A DNA stretch of 64,000 nucleotides, from NCBI GenBank assembly GCA_041488095.1, contig JBGPOP010000019.1, forward strand, positions 1 to 64,000. The letters are read 5' to 3'. Shown piece by piece: positions 9,109 through 16,936 of the stretch (position 1 is its first letter; every line of letters starts with the position of its first letter). Both the position numbers and the translations under genes were made by a program. The notes under the pieces were generated by a model. That model worked only from the letters and a program-made list of their open reading frames with translations, was not told the origin of the DNA and did no database searches. The stretch comes from DASYPQ01 sp041488095. Lineage in GTDB: Bacteria > Planctomycetota > UBA1135 > GCA-002686595.

Positions 9109-9702
9109 ATGTTCCAGAAAACCCCCGTCGCTTGCGCGGTCATGGCAGCGCTCCTTGCGTTCGCCGTCCCACGGACCGCGCGAGCCGGGACCGCCGTGCG
9201 CCTCTCGATCGCCGACCTCGTCGACCGCTCCGACCTCTGCCTCGAGGGCCGTGTCACCGCCTCGCGCGCTGTCCTCGAGCACGGCCAGCGCATCGACACC
9301 GAGTACACGATCTCCGTCGCGCGCACATTCTGGGGCGAGGCACAGGCCTCGCGTGCGGTCCGGCTGCCGGGAGGCGTGCTCCCCGACGGTCGCGGGATGG
9401 TGATTCCGGGCCTGCCCGGCCTCTCCGTCGGCGACGAGGCGATCCTGTTCCTCTCCAAGCCCGACACCACCGGCATGCGCATGCCGATCGGACTCGCCCA
9501 GGGGAGGATGCGCGTCGCGGCCGACCGCTCCGGGCGCAAGCGCATCGTGCGCGACCAGGAGGATCTTGCGCTAGCGGGCCCGGCCGGCGGCGCTGCGCGC
9601 CCGGCGGACGAGAAGGCGGTGCTCGATTACGCCGCGGCCGTCGCCGAGATCGAAGCCGCAGCTGCTGCCCGGCGCGCGCGCAGCGACAAGGGCGGTCGAT
9701 GA
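9109..9702 (+). CDS. Secreted protein of unknown function, coupled to a metalloprotease gene
   Basis: The start is set at ATG 9109, which gives a signal peptide (hydrophobic 9-22, cleavage likely near ARA-GTA) and 197 residues; the frame is open further upstream but reads as low-complexity Arg/Pro sequence. The mature part begins with VRLSIADLVDRSDLCLEGRV, a pattern I have seen in secreted proteins paired with metzincin proteases, and contains beta-rich sequence (TEYTISVARTFWG) and an Ala-rich helical tail. Its stop overlaps the next start (ATGA, 9699-9702), so both are translated together. Function is unknown. Confidence 0.72.
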   Translation: MFQKTPVACAVMAALLAFAVPRTARAGTAVRLSIADLVDRSDLCLEGRVTASRAVLEHGQRIDTEYTISVARTFWGEAQASRAVRLPGGVLPDGRGMVIPGLPGLSVGDEAILFLSKPDTTGMRMPIGLAQGRMRVAADRSGRKRIVRDQEDLALAGPAGGAARPADEKAVLDYAAAVAEIEAAAAARRARSDKGGR

Positions 9703-11945
9703 ACCGCCGGACGCGGATCGTGCTCCTCGTCGCACCCGTTCTCCTCGCCGGTGGGGCGGCGCTCGCGCACATCCGCCTCCTGAACCCGAGCACCGGGGCG
9801 AGGCTGCACTGGTCCTCGCCCTCCAACGTGAGCGTGGTGATCTCCTCGGCAGGATCCGTCGACATCCCGGGAGGGCTGCACTTCCCCGCGATGCGCAACG
9901 CGATCGCGGCCTGGAACGCAGGAATCGGCACGACCGCGCACCTCGTCGAGGACACGTCGCCGGCACAGCAGGCGCGCACGGACTGGCAGGACGACGCGCT
10001 GCACGAGCTCTTCTTCGACGAGACGAATTCCTCGGGCTACTTCCCGGGCGGCACGGGCATCGTCGCGCTCACTCCGGTCTGGTTCGCCGGCGACGGCCAC
10101 ATCACCGACGCGGACGTGCTCTTCAACGGCTCGAGCTTCACCTTCACGACCTCGGGCCAGGCCGGCGCCTACGATGTTCAGGACGTCGCGACCCACGAGC
10201 TCGGGCACCTCCTGGGCCTCGACCACTCGGGTTGGGCGGGTGCGACGATGTACCCCTACGTCGACCCGACGGTGATCCTGCACCGTTCGCTGTCGCGGGA
10301 CGAGCTGCTCGGCATGCGCGACGCCTACCCGGCCGCGGGCTTCGCCTCGATCACGGGGACGGTCCGTCGCCGGTCCGACAACTCGATCGTGGCGGGAGCG
10401 CACGTGGTCGCTCGCGATGCGGCCGGGCGCACGGCCGCCGGCGCGTTGGCGAACCGTCTCGGCGTGTTCCGGCTCGTGGGCCTCGACGCGGGATCCTACC
10501 TGGTCTATGCGACGCCGCTCGACTACCCCGTGTCGGTCGCGAACCTCTCCACGGGGAACACGGTCCAGATCGACTTCGAATCGACCGTGCTCGGGACGTT
10601 CTCGGTCGCGACGGGGCAGTCGATCTCCACGGGCGACCAGCTCGTCGGCCCCGACGTGGCGATCAGCCTGGGTCGCAACAGCGACCGGTATCCGCTGCGG
10701 TGCATCGCGGGGCGGACTCAGTTCCTGCACGCGCGCGGGGTCGGTCTCGACGCGGGCTCCTCGCTCGCCGCGAGCGACCCTTCTCTCACCCTCGTGCCGC
10801 TCTCGTGGTTCGGCAACGCGGTGACGTTCCAGGTGACCGTGCCCGCGGGCGCAGCCCCCGGCCACGTCGACCTGACGGCGACGGCCGTGGGCAACGAGCG
10901 GAGCATCCTGCCCGCGGCGCTCGAGATCACACCTCCCGACCCCGTGGTCTCGGGTGTGAGCCCGGGATCGGGGGACGAGGGCGGCGGCACACCGGTGACG
11001 ATCACGGGATCCGGCTTCTCGGCCGGCTCCCGGGTCGTGCTCGGGGAGAACGTCTATCCCGATGGCCAGCCCGGGGGATGCACGGTCGTCGACGCGAGCA
11101 CGATCCAGCTGGTCACGGCGCCGACCGCGAGTGGAGCCTGCGACGCGGTCGTGATCGACCCGACCGGGATCGAAGGGCGCGAGAGCGGCGCGTTCGTCTT
11201 CGCGGCGATGCCGACGATCGCGACGGTGTTCCCCCCGGCCGGAAGCGCGGCGGGCGGGACGACCGTCGTCATCCGCGGAACGGAGTTCGTGGCCGGCTGC
11301 CTGGTCCGGATCGATGGAGTGCAGCAGAGCCAGGTGAGCTTCGGCGACGCGACCCGGATCACGCTCGTCACGGACGCGGGGATCGCGGGGGGTCCGTATG
11401 CGCTCGAGGTCGCGAATCCAGGCGGGGCCACGGCGACCTCCTTGTTCACCTACGTGCTCGCGGCGGATCCGGCGATCGCGACGGTCGTTCCGCCGAGCGG
11501 AACGTCGAACGGCGGGGAGACCGTCTCGATCCAGGGGGCGAACTTCGCTCCGGGGAGCCAGGTCCGCTTCGGCGCGGATCCGGACACGGGGCTCGGAGGC
11601 TCGGTCGCGCCCACCGTGACGTGGATCGACGCGGGCACGCTCGAGGTCGTCACGCCCGCGCACGCACTGGGCACGGTGAGCGTCATCGTCCGCGATCCGT
11701 CGACGAGCCAGGCCGCGGTGGCCACGGGAGCGTACGCCTTCATCGCGGGGGGAGGCGGGGGCGGAGGAGGAGGCGGCTGCTCCATCGCACCGATGGACCA
11801 GCCCCGGTCGCCGCTGGAGCCGCTCGCGGGAGGAGCGTGGCTGTTGGCCCTCGCGGCGATCCTGGTGTGGCGAGCGCGCCACGGTCGCCAGCCGAGCCTG
11901 GCACCCGCGATCGCGAACGCTCGGGATCCGGCCGGAAGCTCGTAA
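9699..11945 (+). CDS. Secreted metzincin-type metalloprotease with IPT/TIG domains and a Gly-rich Cys C-terminal anchor
   Basis: ATG 9699 gives 748 residues with a signal peptide (LLVAPVLLAGGAALA). The matrixin-like catalytic domain carries HELGHLLGLDH (zinc ligands His166, His170, His176; catalytic Glu167) and a following Met184 (ATMYP) that fits a Met-turn. A carboxypeptidase-regulatory-like domain (about 210-280) and three IPT/TIG immunoglobulin-like domains (about 415-690) follow. The C-terminus is a ten-glycine run, Cys694, a Pro-rich linker, a hydrophobic helix and a basic R-A-R-H end, a tripartite layout like MYXO-CTERM, JDVT-CTERM or Synerg-CTERM tags. A surface-anchored protease is the best reading; the substrate is unknown. 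Confidence 0.86.
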   Translation: MNRRTRIVLLVAPVLLAGGAALAHIRLLNPSTGARLHWSSPSNVSVVISSAGSVDIPGGLHFPAMRNAIAAWNAGIGTTAHLVEDTSPAQQARTDWQDDALHELFFDETNSSGYFPGGTGIVALTPVWFAGDGHITDADVLFNGSSFTFTTSGQAGAYDVQDVATHELGHLLGLDHSGWAGATMYPYVDPTVILHRSLSRDELLGMRDAYPAAGFASITGTVRRRSDNSIVAGAHVVARDAAGRTAAGALANRLGVFRLVGLDAGSYLVYATPLDYPVSVANLSTGNTVQIDFESTVLGTFSVATGQSISTGDQLVGPDVAISLGRNSDRYPLRCIAGRTQFLHARGVGLDAGSSLAASDPSLTLVPLSWFGNAVTFQVTVPAGAAPGHVDLTATAVGNERSILPAALEITPPDPVVSGVSPGSGDEGGGTPVTITGSGFSAGSRVVLGENVYPDGQPGGCTVVDASTIQLVTAPTASGACDAVVIDPTGIEGRESGAFVFAAMPTIATVFPPAGSAAGGTTVVIRGTEFVAGCLVRIDGVQQSQVSFGDATRITLVTDAGIAGGPYALEVANPGGATATSLFTYVLAADPAIATVVPPSGTSNGGETVSIQGANFAPGSQVRFGADPDTGLGGSVAPTVTWIDAGTLEVVTPAHALGTVSVIVRDPSTSQAAVATGAYAFIAGGGGGGGGGGCSIAPMDQPRSPLEPLAGGAWLLALAAILVWRARHGRQPSLAPAIANARDPAGSS

Positions 11946-11979
11946 CGTTCCGGACGGCCGGGCATACGGTCTCCGGAGC

Positions 11980-12474
11980 ATGGACGGCACCGACTTCCAC
12001 GCGCTCTACGAGCGCTACTCGCGGGACGTCTACCGCTTCGCCTTCTACCTTTCCGGCGATCGGACGCAAGCCGAGGACATCGCCGCGGAGACGTTCGCGA
12101 GGGCGTGGACCGTGGCCGACGAGGTGCGGACCTCGACCGTGAAGGGCTACCTCTTCGCCATCGTGCGCAACCTGATCCGGCAGAACCTCCGCAGAAACGA
12201 GCACCGAATCGAGATCGACGAAGGCCTGCCCGATCCACGCCCCGGCCCCGTGTCCTCAGCGGACGGCCGCCTCGAGCTGCAAGCGGTCCTGGGCGCGCTG
12301 CAGCGAATGCCCGAGGCGGACCGCGCCGCACTGTTGATGCGCGGACAGGACGCGATGTCGCACGAGGAGATCGCCGGCGTCCTCGGCCTCTCCGTCGCGG
12401 CCGTGAGGGTCAGGATCCACAGGGCGCGGCTCAAGCTCAGCGAGCTCAAGATCCAGGAGGAGCGTAAACCATGA
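11980..12474 (+). CDS. ECF-type RNA polymerase sigma factor
   Basis: A 164-residue sigma-70 family regulator. Region 2 is at about residues 7-75 (LYERYSRDVYRFAFYLSG through YLFAIVRNLIRQNLRR), and region 4 at about 105-158, with the helix-turn-helix SHEEIAGVLGLSVAAVRVRIHRAR. There is no region 3 and no C-terminal extension. It starts 34 bases after the metalloprotease stop, and its TGA overlaps the next start (ATGA), so it is coupled to a putative anti-sigma factor. Target promoters are unknown; the preceding protease and secreted protein are candidate targets only by position. Confidence 0.93.
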   Translation: MDGTDFHALYERYSRDVYRFAFYLSGDRTQAEDIAAETFARAWTVADEVRTSTVKGYLFAIVRNLIRQNLRRNEHRIEIDEGLPDPRPGPVSSADGRLELQAVLGALQRMPEADRAALLMRGQDAMSHEEIAGVLGLSVAAVRVRIHRARLKLSELKIQEERKP

Positions 12475-12875
12475 AGATCACCCGCGATGTCGTGACCGAT
12501 GTGTGGCCCGTCTACCAGTCCGGCGAAGCGAGCGCGGATACGCGGGTGATCGTCGAGGAGTACCTGAGAGGGGATCCGGAATTCGCCCGTCTCCTCCGGG
12601 AGGACCAGAGCGCGAAGCTGCTCGGTTCCGCTCCCGTCGCTCCACCGCCCGATCTCGAGATGAAGACCCTCAGCCGGACGAAGAGGGCCATGATCAGGAA
12701 GGATTGGCCCCTGTTCTTCGCGATGCTGTTCTCCTGCATGGCCTTCGGTCGGATCGTGTCGGACACGTCGTGGGACGTGTCGCCGCGCAGGTTCGTGATC
12801 ACGGCCGCGATCGCGGGCGTGTTCTGGCTCTGGTTCCTGGTGAGGCTCGCCCGCAGGCTCGCGGTCAAGGTGTGA
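12471..12875 (+). CDS. Putative anti-sigma factor, two-helix membrane protein without zinc ligands
   Basis: A 134-residue protein translated through an ATGA overlap from the sigma factor gene. The N-terminal helical domain has the layout of zf-HC2 anti-sigma domains (VWPVYQSGEASADTRVIVEEYL) but lacks the His-Cys-Cys zinc ligands; the position where HxxxCxxC would sit reads GDPEFARLL. Two membrane segments follow (about 80-97 and 106-127). By position and layout it should hold the sigma factor at the membrane. Zinc-less versions are known in this family, so loss of the metal is not evidence of decay. Confidence 0.75.
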   Translation: MKITRDVVTDVWPVYQSGEASADTRVIVEEYLRGDPEFARLLREDQSAKLLGSAPVAPPPDLEMKTLSRTKRAMIRKDWPLFFAMLFSCMAFGRIVSDTSWDVSPRRFVITAAIAGVFWLWFLVRLARRLAVKV

Positions 12876-12930
12876 GCGCGACGCTCGATCCCGAGGCGCG
12901 CAGGGGAGAGCTCGCCATCGTCACCTTGGG

Positions 12931-14334
12931 TCAGAGCATGAACCCGAGGTCGGGGTTCGCGAAGCGGCTGAGGTGGGGGAACACCGTGTCCATGTCCGTC
13001 GCCGCGACGCCGAACCACTTCGCCAGCGTGGCCGAGTACTCGTCGACGCTGGTCGTCGGCAGGATGCGCCCCGATCCGACGTCGTCCGGGCCGTCCAGGG
13101 TCAGGTCGGGGTACGTGCCGTAGATGTCCTGGCCGCGGACGCTGTCGCCCATCACCAGATGCACGCCGCCCCAGCCGTGGTCGGTGCCGTGACCGTTGCT
13201 CGACAGGGTGCGGCCGAAGTCGGAAGCGGTCAACGTGGTCACGTCGGCCATGGTCCCGAGCTCCACCATCGCCAGCTGGAACGCGTTCAGGGACGTACTC
13301 AGGTTCGCGAGCAGGCCCGGCTGGTCCGTGAGCTGGTTGTCGTGCGTGTCGAAACCGCCGGTCGAGCAGAAGAAGATCTGCCGGCGCACGCCCAGCGCCT
13401 GGCGGATCGAGATCATGCGCGCGACCATCCTGAGCTGGCTCGAGAGGTAGCTCCCGGACGGGAACTGCGTCGCGAGCGGCGGTGAGTTCGAGAGCGTGCT
13501 CGAGATCAGCGCGTCGATCTCGATCGCGCGCTTCTGCACGTCGGCGTAGGCGGTCTCGAACAGGTGCGTGTTGGGCTTGTCGAGCAGCGCCTGGAAGGCC
13601 TGGAGTCGGCGCTGGCCCTGCGTCCCGTTGAAGCCATCCAGGCTGCTCGGCCCGCCCGTGTCCAGGTTGTAGGGGATCACCGTCGGTCCGACCTGCCAGG
13701 TGTTCGCGCCCGAGAGCGTGATGTTCATCGACAGCGGGGTCGCGGAGTTGAGCGAGCGCAGGAGCTCGGCCACGCGCCCGGCCCAGCCGTAGCCCTCGAT
13801 CGTGTCGGGGATCGAGGTCATCCACTGGAACTGCTGGTCGTTGTGGGAGAACAGCTGCGGAGGACTCTGGACCGTGCCGTTCTGATACTGGGCCTTCGTC
13901 ATCGGCGCGAGCAGCGAGCCGACATTGGCCACCAGGGCGAGGCGCCCGGACTGGAACAGCGTCCGCAGCTCCGGACAGGAGGGATGCAGCCCGTACAGCG
14001 ATCCGTCGCTCGTGAGCGCCGTGATCGGCAGCAAGGTCGCTTGGGGGATCGCCAGACCCTGACGCGTGGCCTGGTAGATGGCGTAGTGCGCCCCGTCGCG
14101 CGGCACGAGCAGGTTGTACGAGTCGTTGCCGCCGAACAGGAACACGCACACGAGCGCCTTGTAGTCGCCGGGTCCGCCCTGGGCGGCCGCGCTCGAGATC
14201 AGCCCCAGGTTCGAGAGCATGTGCAGGCCGGCCAGGCCGGCCGCGCCGCAGACGCCGCGCCGCAGGAGCTCGCGCCGCGAGCAGCTGCGAGAAGCCTGCG
14301 CGCGCGCAGACCGGAACTTGGATCGAGACGACAT
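12931..14334 (-). CDS. DUF1501 family secreted protein with Tat-type signal
   Basis: A 467-residue protein with a twin-arginine motif (SRRELLRRG, residues 19-27) and a hydrophobic segment ending near AAAQGG. The body shows DUF1501 hallmarks: CVFLFGGNDSYNLLVP near the start, DTHDNQ in the middle, and DFGRTLSSNGHGTDHGWGG followed by VMGDSVRG towards the end. The fold is alkaline-phosphatase/sulfatase-like; the substrate is unknown. It follows the DUF1800 gene with a 9-base gap, and its ribosome-binding site (TAGGAGG) overlaps that gene's stop codon. The pairing is typical of Planctomycetota and some Proteobacteria. Confidence 0.93.
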   Translation of the reverse strand: MSSRSKFRSARAQASRSCSRRELLRRGVCGAAGLAGLHMLSNLGLISSAAAQGGPGDYKALVCVFLFGGNDSYNLLVPRDGAHYAIYQATRQGLAIPQATLLPITALTSDGSLYGLHPSCPELRTLFQSGRLALVANVGSLLAPMTKAQYQNGTVQSPPQLFSHNDQQFQWMTSIPDTIEGYGWAGRVAELLRSLNSATPLSMNITLSGANTWQVGPTVIPYNLDTGGPSSLDGFNGTQGQRRLQAFQALLDKPNTHLFETAYADVQKRAIEIDALISSTLSNSPPLATQFPSGSYLSSQLRMVARMISIRQALGVRRQIFFCSTGGFDTHDNQLTDQPGLLANLSTSLNAFQLAMVELGTMADVTTLTASDFGRTLSSNGHGTDHGWGGVHLVMGDSVRGQDIYGTYPDLTLDGPDDVGSGRILPTTSVDEYSATLAKWFGVAATDMDTVFPHLSRFANPDLGFML

Positions 14335-14343
14335 GGCATCCTC

Positions 14344-15990
14344 CTATTTCTGCACGGCGAACTCGGGCGAGGTGGCGATCAGGTACAGGGCCTCGAGCAC
14401 GCGCTGGCGCGGGTCGTTGGCGTCCGTGTCGGTGACCATCGACTCGACGATCGTCTTCATCTCGGGCGACATCTGGCCCGACATCAGCAGCAGGTTCAGG
14501 TGCTCGACGAGCGCCGGCGGGTCGTCGGCCAGCGCCATCTCGGGATTGATCATCACGAGCGCGGTGTCGGACTTGGGGTTCGGGTACCCGTACCAGCCTT
14601 CGAAGGTGCACTCGTAGAATCGATTCGTGGTCGAGGTGATCCGCGTTTCGGTCGTGATCTGGAACTCCGGCGCGACGAGCCCGGCGTCGAGCAGCGGCCC
14701 CGGGGGCAGGTAGTCGGGCGCGAAGAAGTTGAACACCGAAGGCGCTCGCAGCGGCGCCTCGCCGAAGTGCAGCTCGGGGTTGTGGTAGCGGAAGCGCCCG
14801 CCGGACGGAACGGCGTGGAACGCGCGCCAGAGCGCGGTCAGACGCAGGAGCGGCTCGCGCAGCTTGCCGAACGTCTGCGGGTGATCCACGGGGCCGTTGA
14901 CGGCCTCGGTGTCGAGCAGCACCGCCTTCAGGACCGCCAGCAGGTTCCCGCGGACGCCCATGCCGTCGTTCGCGAAGACGGCCGCGACGCGCCCGACGTA
15001 GGCGGGGGTCGGGTTGCTCGTGACCAGGCGCTGGATGAGCGCCCGCGCAACGAACGGCCCGACGTTCGGATGGTTGAAGATCAGGTCGAGCGCTGCGGTC
15101 AGGTCCTGCTGCGCGGTGCCGCCGCCGGGCAGCACGGTGCCGTCGAGCAGGAGCTTCTGCGCGGTCTCGTGGTACTGCTCCCAGGGCTCCATCGGCAGGT
15201 AGTTCGGTTGCGGCCAATCCCAGCTCGTCGCACCGGCGTAGTTCCAGCCGGTGAACGTCGCCGCGAAGCCCTCGACCACCGGCTGGTCATAGGTCGGGAT
15301 CGGGAGACCGTTCGTGTCGAGCACGTCCGTGCCGTCGGGGTTCAGCTTCTTGAGCCCGACGGAGAAGAGCTGCATGACCTCGCGAGCGTAGTTCTCGTCG
15401 GGCCGGATGTTGTGCGCCGGATCGGCCTTCTGGTTCTTGAGCAGGCTGAGGTACTTGCCCATCGCCGGGCTCTTGGTCACGTCCTCGAGCAGCGTGCGGT
15501 AGCTGCCGAACGCCCCGCGAGCCAGGATGTCGTAGTACTCCGCCACCCCGATCGGGTCGTTCTGCAGGACGCCCGCGACGTCGGACACCACGAAGAGCTC
15601 GCTCAGCGCGAAGGCCATGCGCTGGCGCAACTGGTCCGGCTTCCGGATCGCGTTCTTCCACCACTGTTCCAGACGCTGATCCTGCGAGATGTCCTGGTGG
15701 GCGGCCATGGACTCCAGCGTCGGGCGCTCGAGCGAGACGGGGTAGCGCACCTGTTCGTCGAACCAGGCCGCATACCCGATCACGCTCAGGCGATGGATCT
15801 CCTCGGTCGACGGACCGAAGGTTGCGCGCGTCAGGAAGCGCGCCGTCTGCACGTCGTTCGCCGGCGGATCGGGCCCCGGAACGAGCCCCGATGAACCGCC
15901 ACCCCCTGAACACGCTTGTGCGGCGAACACCAGGAGCGTGCCTGCCACGCAGCGCCCCCAGCCTGTCGCCGAGCTTCGCTCGTGACACAT
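14344..15990 (-). CDS. DUF1800 family lipoprotein
   Basis: The ATG at 15990 gives 548 residues preceded by a GGGGGGAT ribosome-binding site; the open frame runs upstream but lacks a good start. The N-terminus is a lipoprotein signal with lipobox AAQAC followed by a Gly/Ser linker. DUF1800 motifs include RFLTRATFGPSTEEI, LRQRMAFALSELFVVS, RPDENYAREVMQLFSVGL, FTGWNY and VFNFFAPDYLPPG. Members always travel with a DUF1501 protein, as here. Both would be at the cell surface or periplasm. No enzymatic activity is established for the family. Confidence 0.93.
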   Translation of the reverse strand: MCHERSSATGWGRCVAGTLLVFAAQACSGGGGSSGLVPGPDPPANDVQTARFLTRATFGPSTEEIHRLSVIGYAAWFDEQVRYPVSLERPTLESMAAHQDISQDQRLEQWWKNAIRKPDQLRQRMAFALSELFVVSDVAGVLQNDPIGVAEYYDILARGAFGSYRTLLEDVTKSPAMGKYLSLLKNQKADPAHNIRPDENYAREVMQLFSVGLKKLNPDGTDVLDTNGLPIPTYDQPVVEGFAATFTGWNYAGATSWDWPQPNYLPMEPWEQYHETAQKLLLDGTVLPGGGTAQQDLTAALDLIFNHPNVGPFVARALIQRLVTSNPTPAYVGRVAAVFANDGMGVRGNLLAVLKAVLLDTEAVNGPVDHPQTFGKLREPLLRLTALWRAFHAVPSGGRFRYHNPELHFGEAPLRAPSVFNFFAPDYLPPGPLLDAGLVAPEFQITTETRITSTTNRFYECTFEGWYGYPNPKSDTALVMINPEMALADDPPALVEHLNLLLMSGQMSPEMKTIVESMVTDTDANDPRQRVLEALYLIATSPEFAVQK

Positions 15991-16143
15991 GGATCCCCCC
16001 ACGGCCGGTCTGCCCCCGGCCTCCAGCGGGTCGTATCGGACCGAGGACGCGCTCGACTGGAGGCGAGTTCGGAGGGCACGCCGCTCGCAGCGCCGCGAGC
16101 CGCCGGGGTCGAGAGAGGCTGCGTCGGGTAGCATCAGGCCGCC

Positions 16144-16854
16144 ATGCCTTCCTCCACCATCGCCTTCGACATCGAAGTCGCCGGCTTCCCCTGGGAAGAA
16201 GTCGACGAGATCACGCGCGGCTACCTCCTCTCCCGCGAGGGCGAGAAGGACAAGCGCGACGCGATCCCCGAGCGCACCGGGCTCTACCCCGGCCTCGGGA
16301 AGGTCATCGCGATCGGGATGTGGCTGGTCGCCGAGGACCGCGGCCTGATCCTCCTCGAGGGTCCGAGCGAGGAGACGCGCGACTGGAAGAAGGTCCCGAA
16401 CGCCAAGATCTTCCGCGGCGACGAGCGCGAGATCCTGGCCGAGTTCTGGAAGCTCGTCGTCCGCACCCCCAAGGCCGGAATGCCGCGTCTGGTCACGTTC
16501 AACGGCCGCGGCTACGACGGCCCGATGCTCTCGATCCGCTCAGCCCAGCTCGGCGTCAAGCCCTCCCGCAACCTGCTCGGCAACCGCTACCGCATCGACG
16601 AGCACTGCGACCTCATGGAGGTTTTCTCCTTCATGGGCGCGACGCGCGAGCGCTATTCGCTCGAGTACTGGTGCCGGCGCTTCGACGTCGAGAGCCCCAA
16701 GGGCTCGATCGACGGCAGCCAGGTCTCGCGCGTCTACCGCTCCGGGCGCATCGACGACATCGGCGAGTACTGTCTGCGCGACGCGCGCGCCACGGCACAG
16801 CTCTACCTGAAGCTCGCCGGCACGATGCTCCCGCTCTTCGCCGGCGGCGAGTGA
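16144..16854 (+). CDS. Predicted 3'-5' exonuclease, PolB-like (DEDDy)
   Basis: A 236-residue RNase H-fold exonuclease of the group related to DNA polymerase B proofreading domains. Exo I is FDIE (Asp9, Glu11), Exo II is FNGRGYDGPML (Asp125) and Exo III is YCLRD (Tyr209, Asp213), so the four acidic metal ligands and the tyrosine of DEDDy enzymes are present. It is a stand-alone domain with no polymerase part. It lies in a 153-base divergent gap from the DUF1800 gene and 82 bases before an unrelated efflux operon. A DNA-repair or RNA-processing role is inferred only from the fold. Confidence 0.85.
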   Translation: MPSSTIAFDIEVAGFPWEEVDEITRGYLLSREGEKDKRDAIPERTGLYPGLGKVIAIGMWLVAEDRGLILLEGPSEETRDWKKVPNAKIFRGDEREILAEFWKLVVRTPKAGMPRLVTFNGRGYDGPMLSIRSAQLGVKPSRNLLGNRYRIDEHCDLMEVFSFMGATRERYSLEYWCRRFDVESPKGSIDGSQVSRVYRSGRIDDIGEYCLRDARATAQLYLKLAGTMLPLFAGGE

Positions 16855-16936
16855 ACGGCCCTTTCCGACGTCCACGCCCGCCGGTACCTTACTGGGCCAT
16901 CGCTTCCAGGCCACGCCGCGCCCCGACCCAGGATCC

